Shown: piece by piece, positions 4,924 to 5,176 of the stretch | Position numbering within the stretch: position 1 is the first letter of the stretch | Layout of the letters: every line of letters begins with the position of its first letter | Assembly: GCA_943356395.1 (NCBI GenBank) | Contig: CALRFC010000003.1 | Span: forward strand, 1-5,176 | Source of the DNA: Candidatus Nomurabacteria bacterium | GTDB taxonomy: Bacteria > Patescibacteriota > Minisyncoccia > Phycocordibacterales > UBA9973 | Length of the DNA stretch: 5,176 nt | Direction of reading: 5' to 3' | Translations under genes and position numbers: made by a program | Notes under the pieces: model-generated | Seen by the model: the letters and a program-made list of their open reading frames with translations, nothing else | Databases searched by the model: none | What the model was told of the DNA's origin: nothing

Positions 4924-5176
4924 ATGACAGACGCAACACCGGAAAAAAAATATAAGATACTGATCGTCGACGACGACAATTTCCTGCTTGAGATGTATGC
5001 GATGAAATTCAACCAGTCGACGCTCTTTTCCGTCGATACCGCGCTCGGCTCGATGCCCGCATACGAAAAAATGAAAAACGGGAATGTGCCGGATGTCATC
5101 CTGCTCGATATCGTGATGCCGGGCATGGACGGCTTCGAGCTTCTGGAGAAGATGCGCGCGGAAAAAGTCGCGCCCG
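4924..5176 (+). CDS. CheY-like response regulator receiver domain (3' end missing)
   Basis: The first 84 residues of a response regulator are present, and the frame runs off the window. After a short polar N-terminus comes YKILIVDDDNFLLEMY, the beta-1 strand with the acidic pair Asp16-Asp17. Then comes VPDVILLDIVMPGMDGFELL, with the phosphoacceptor at Asp62 and the conserved Met-Pro-Gly after it. The Thr/Ser and Lys switch residues and any output domain lie beyond the edge. A partner histidine kinase would phosphorylate Asp62, and none is in the window. The neighbouring pilB suggests a role in pilus control, but this is inference from position. The ATG is chosen because it gives a normal N-terminal extension before beta-1. 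No Shine-Dalgarno is evident. It could be a single-domain regulator or the front of a longer protein. Confidence 0.9.
   Translation, partial: MTDATPEKKYKILIVDDDNFLLEMYAMKFNQSTLFSVDTALGSMPAYEKMKNGNVPDVILLDIVMPGMDGFELLEKMRAEKVAP

Overview
The window is a stretch of chromosome carrying the inner-membrane platform and assembly-motor part of a type IV pilus cluster, read entirely on the + strand. In order it holds the 3' end of pilM, a pilN-like gene, a pilO-like gene, a short membrane-anchored protein with a PilP-like NPF motif and a C-terminal FN3-like domain, a complete pilB/gspE-family ATPase gene, and the start of a CheY-like response regulator. The SFIPKKPL-type N-terminus of the PilN protein, the compact gene set, the response regulator beside pilB, and the AT-rich, degenerate short-repeat spacers are what I associate with Candidate Phyla Radiation bacteria (Patescibacteria, Parcubacteria-like) of moderately high GC. 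This assignment is inference from gene style, not from a marker gene.

Layout: 1-679 is the pilM tail. 680-959 is a non-coding region holding a composite repeat (687-837) with a GC-rich nested inverted repeat (740-820), followed by the best promoter of the window (TATAAT at 900-905) inside an 8-bp dyad. 960-2224 is the tightly spaced pilN-pilO pair (5 nt gap). 2225-2339 is an AT-rich spacer of degenerate ACGAAT and CATAAA repeats. 2340-2978 is the PilP-like/FN3 gene. 2979-3134 holds a second copy of the composite repeat, in inverted orientation, and a -10 box placed so that the pilB mRNA may be leaderless. 3135-4871 is pilB. 4872-4923 carries an extended -10 promoter for the response regulator, which runs off the window at 4924-5176.

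How the parts work together: PilM (cytoplasmic actin-like protein) is expected to bind the cytoplasmic N-terminus of PilN. PilN and PilO, both single-pass membrane proteins with coiled coils, should form the alignment complex, which the PilP-like protein may extend outside the membrane. PilB is the hexameric ATPase that powers pilin polymerisation. The response regulator may tie pilus activity to a signal. PilA, PilC, PilD and PilT are not in the window.

The most unusual content is non-coding. A multi-block repeat occurs twice, inverted and collinear, flanking the pilN-pilO-FN3 block. One copy contains about 72 extra bases of GC-rich sequence that can fold into a three-way junction. The degenerate zinc site of PilB and the PilP-like/FN3 fusion are the main protein-level oddities.
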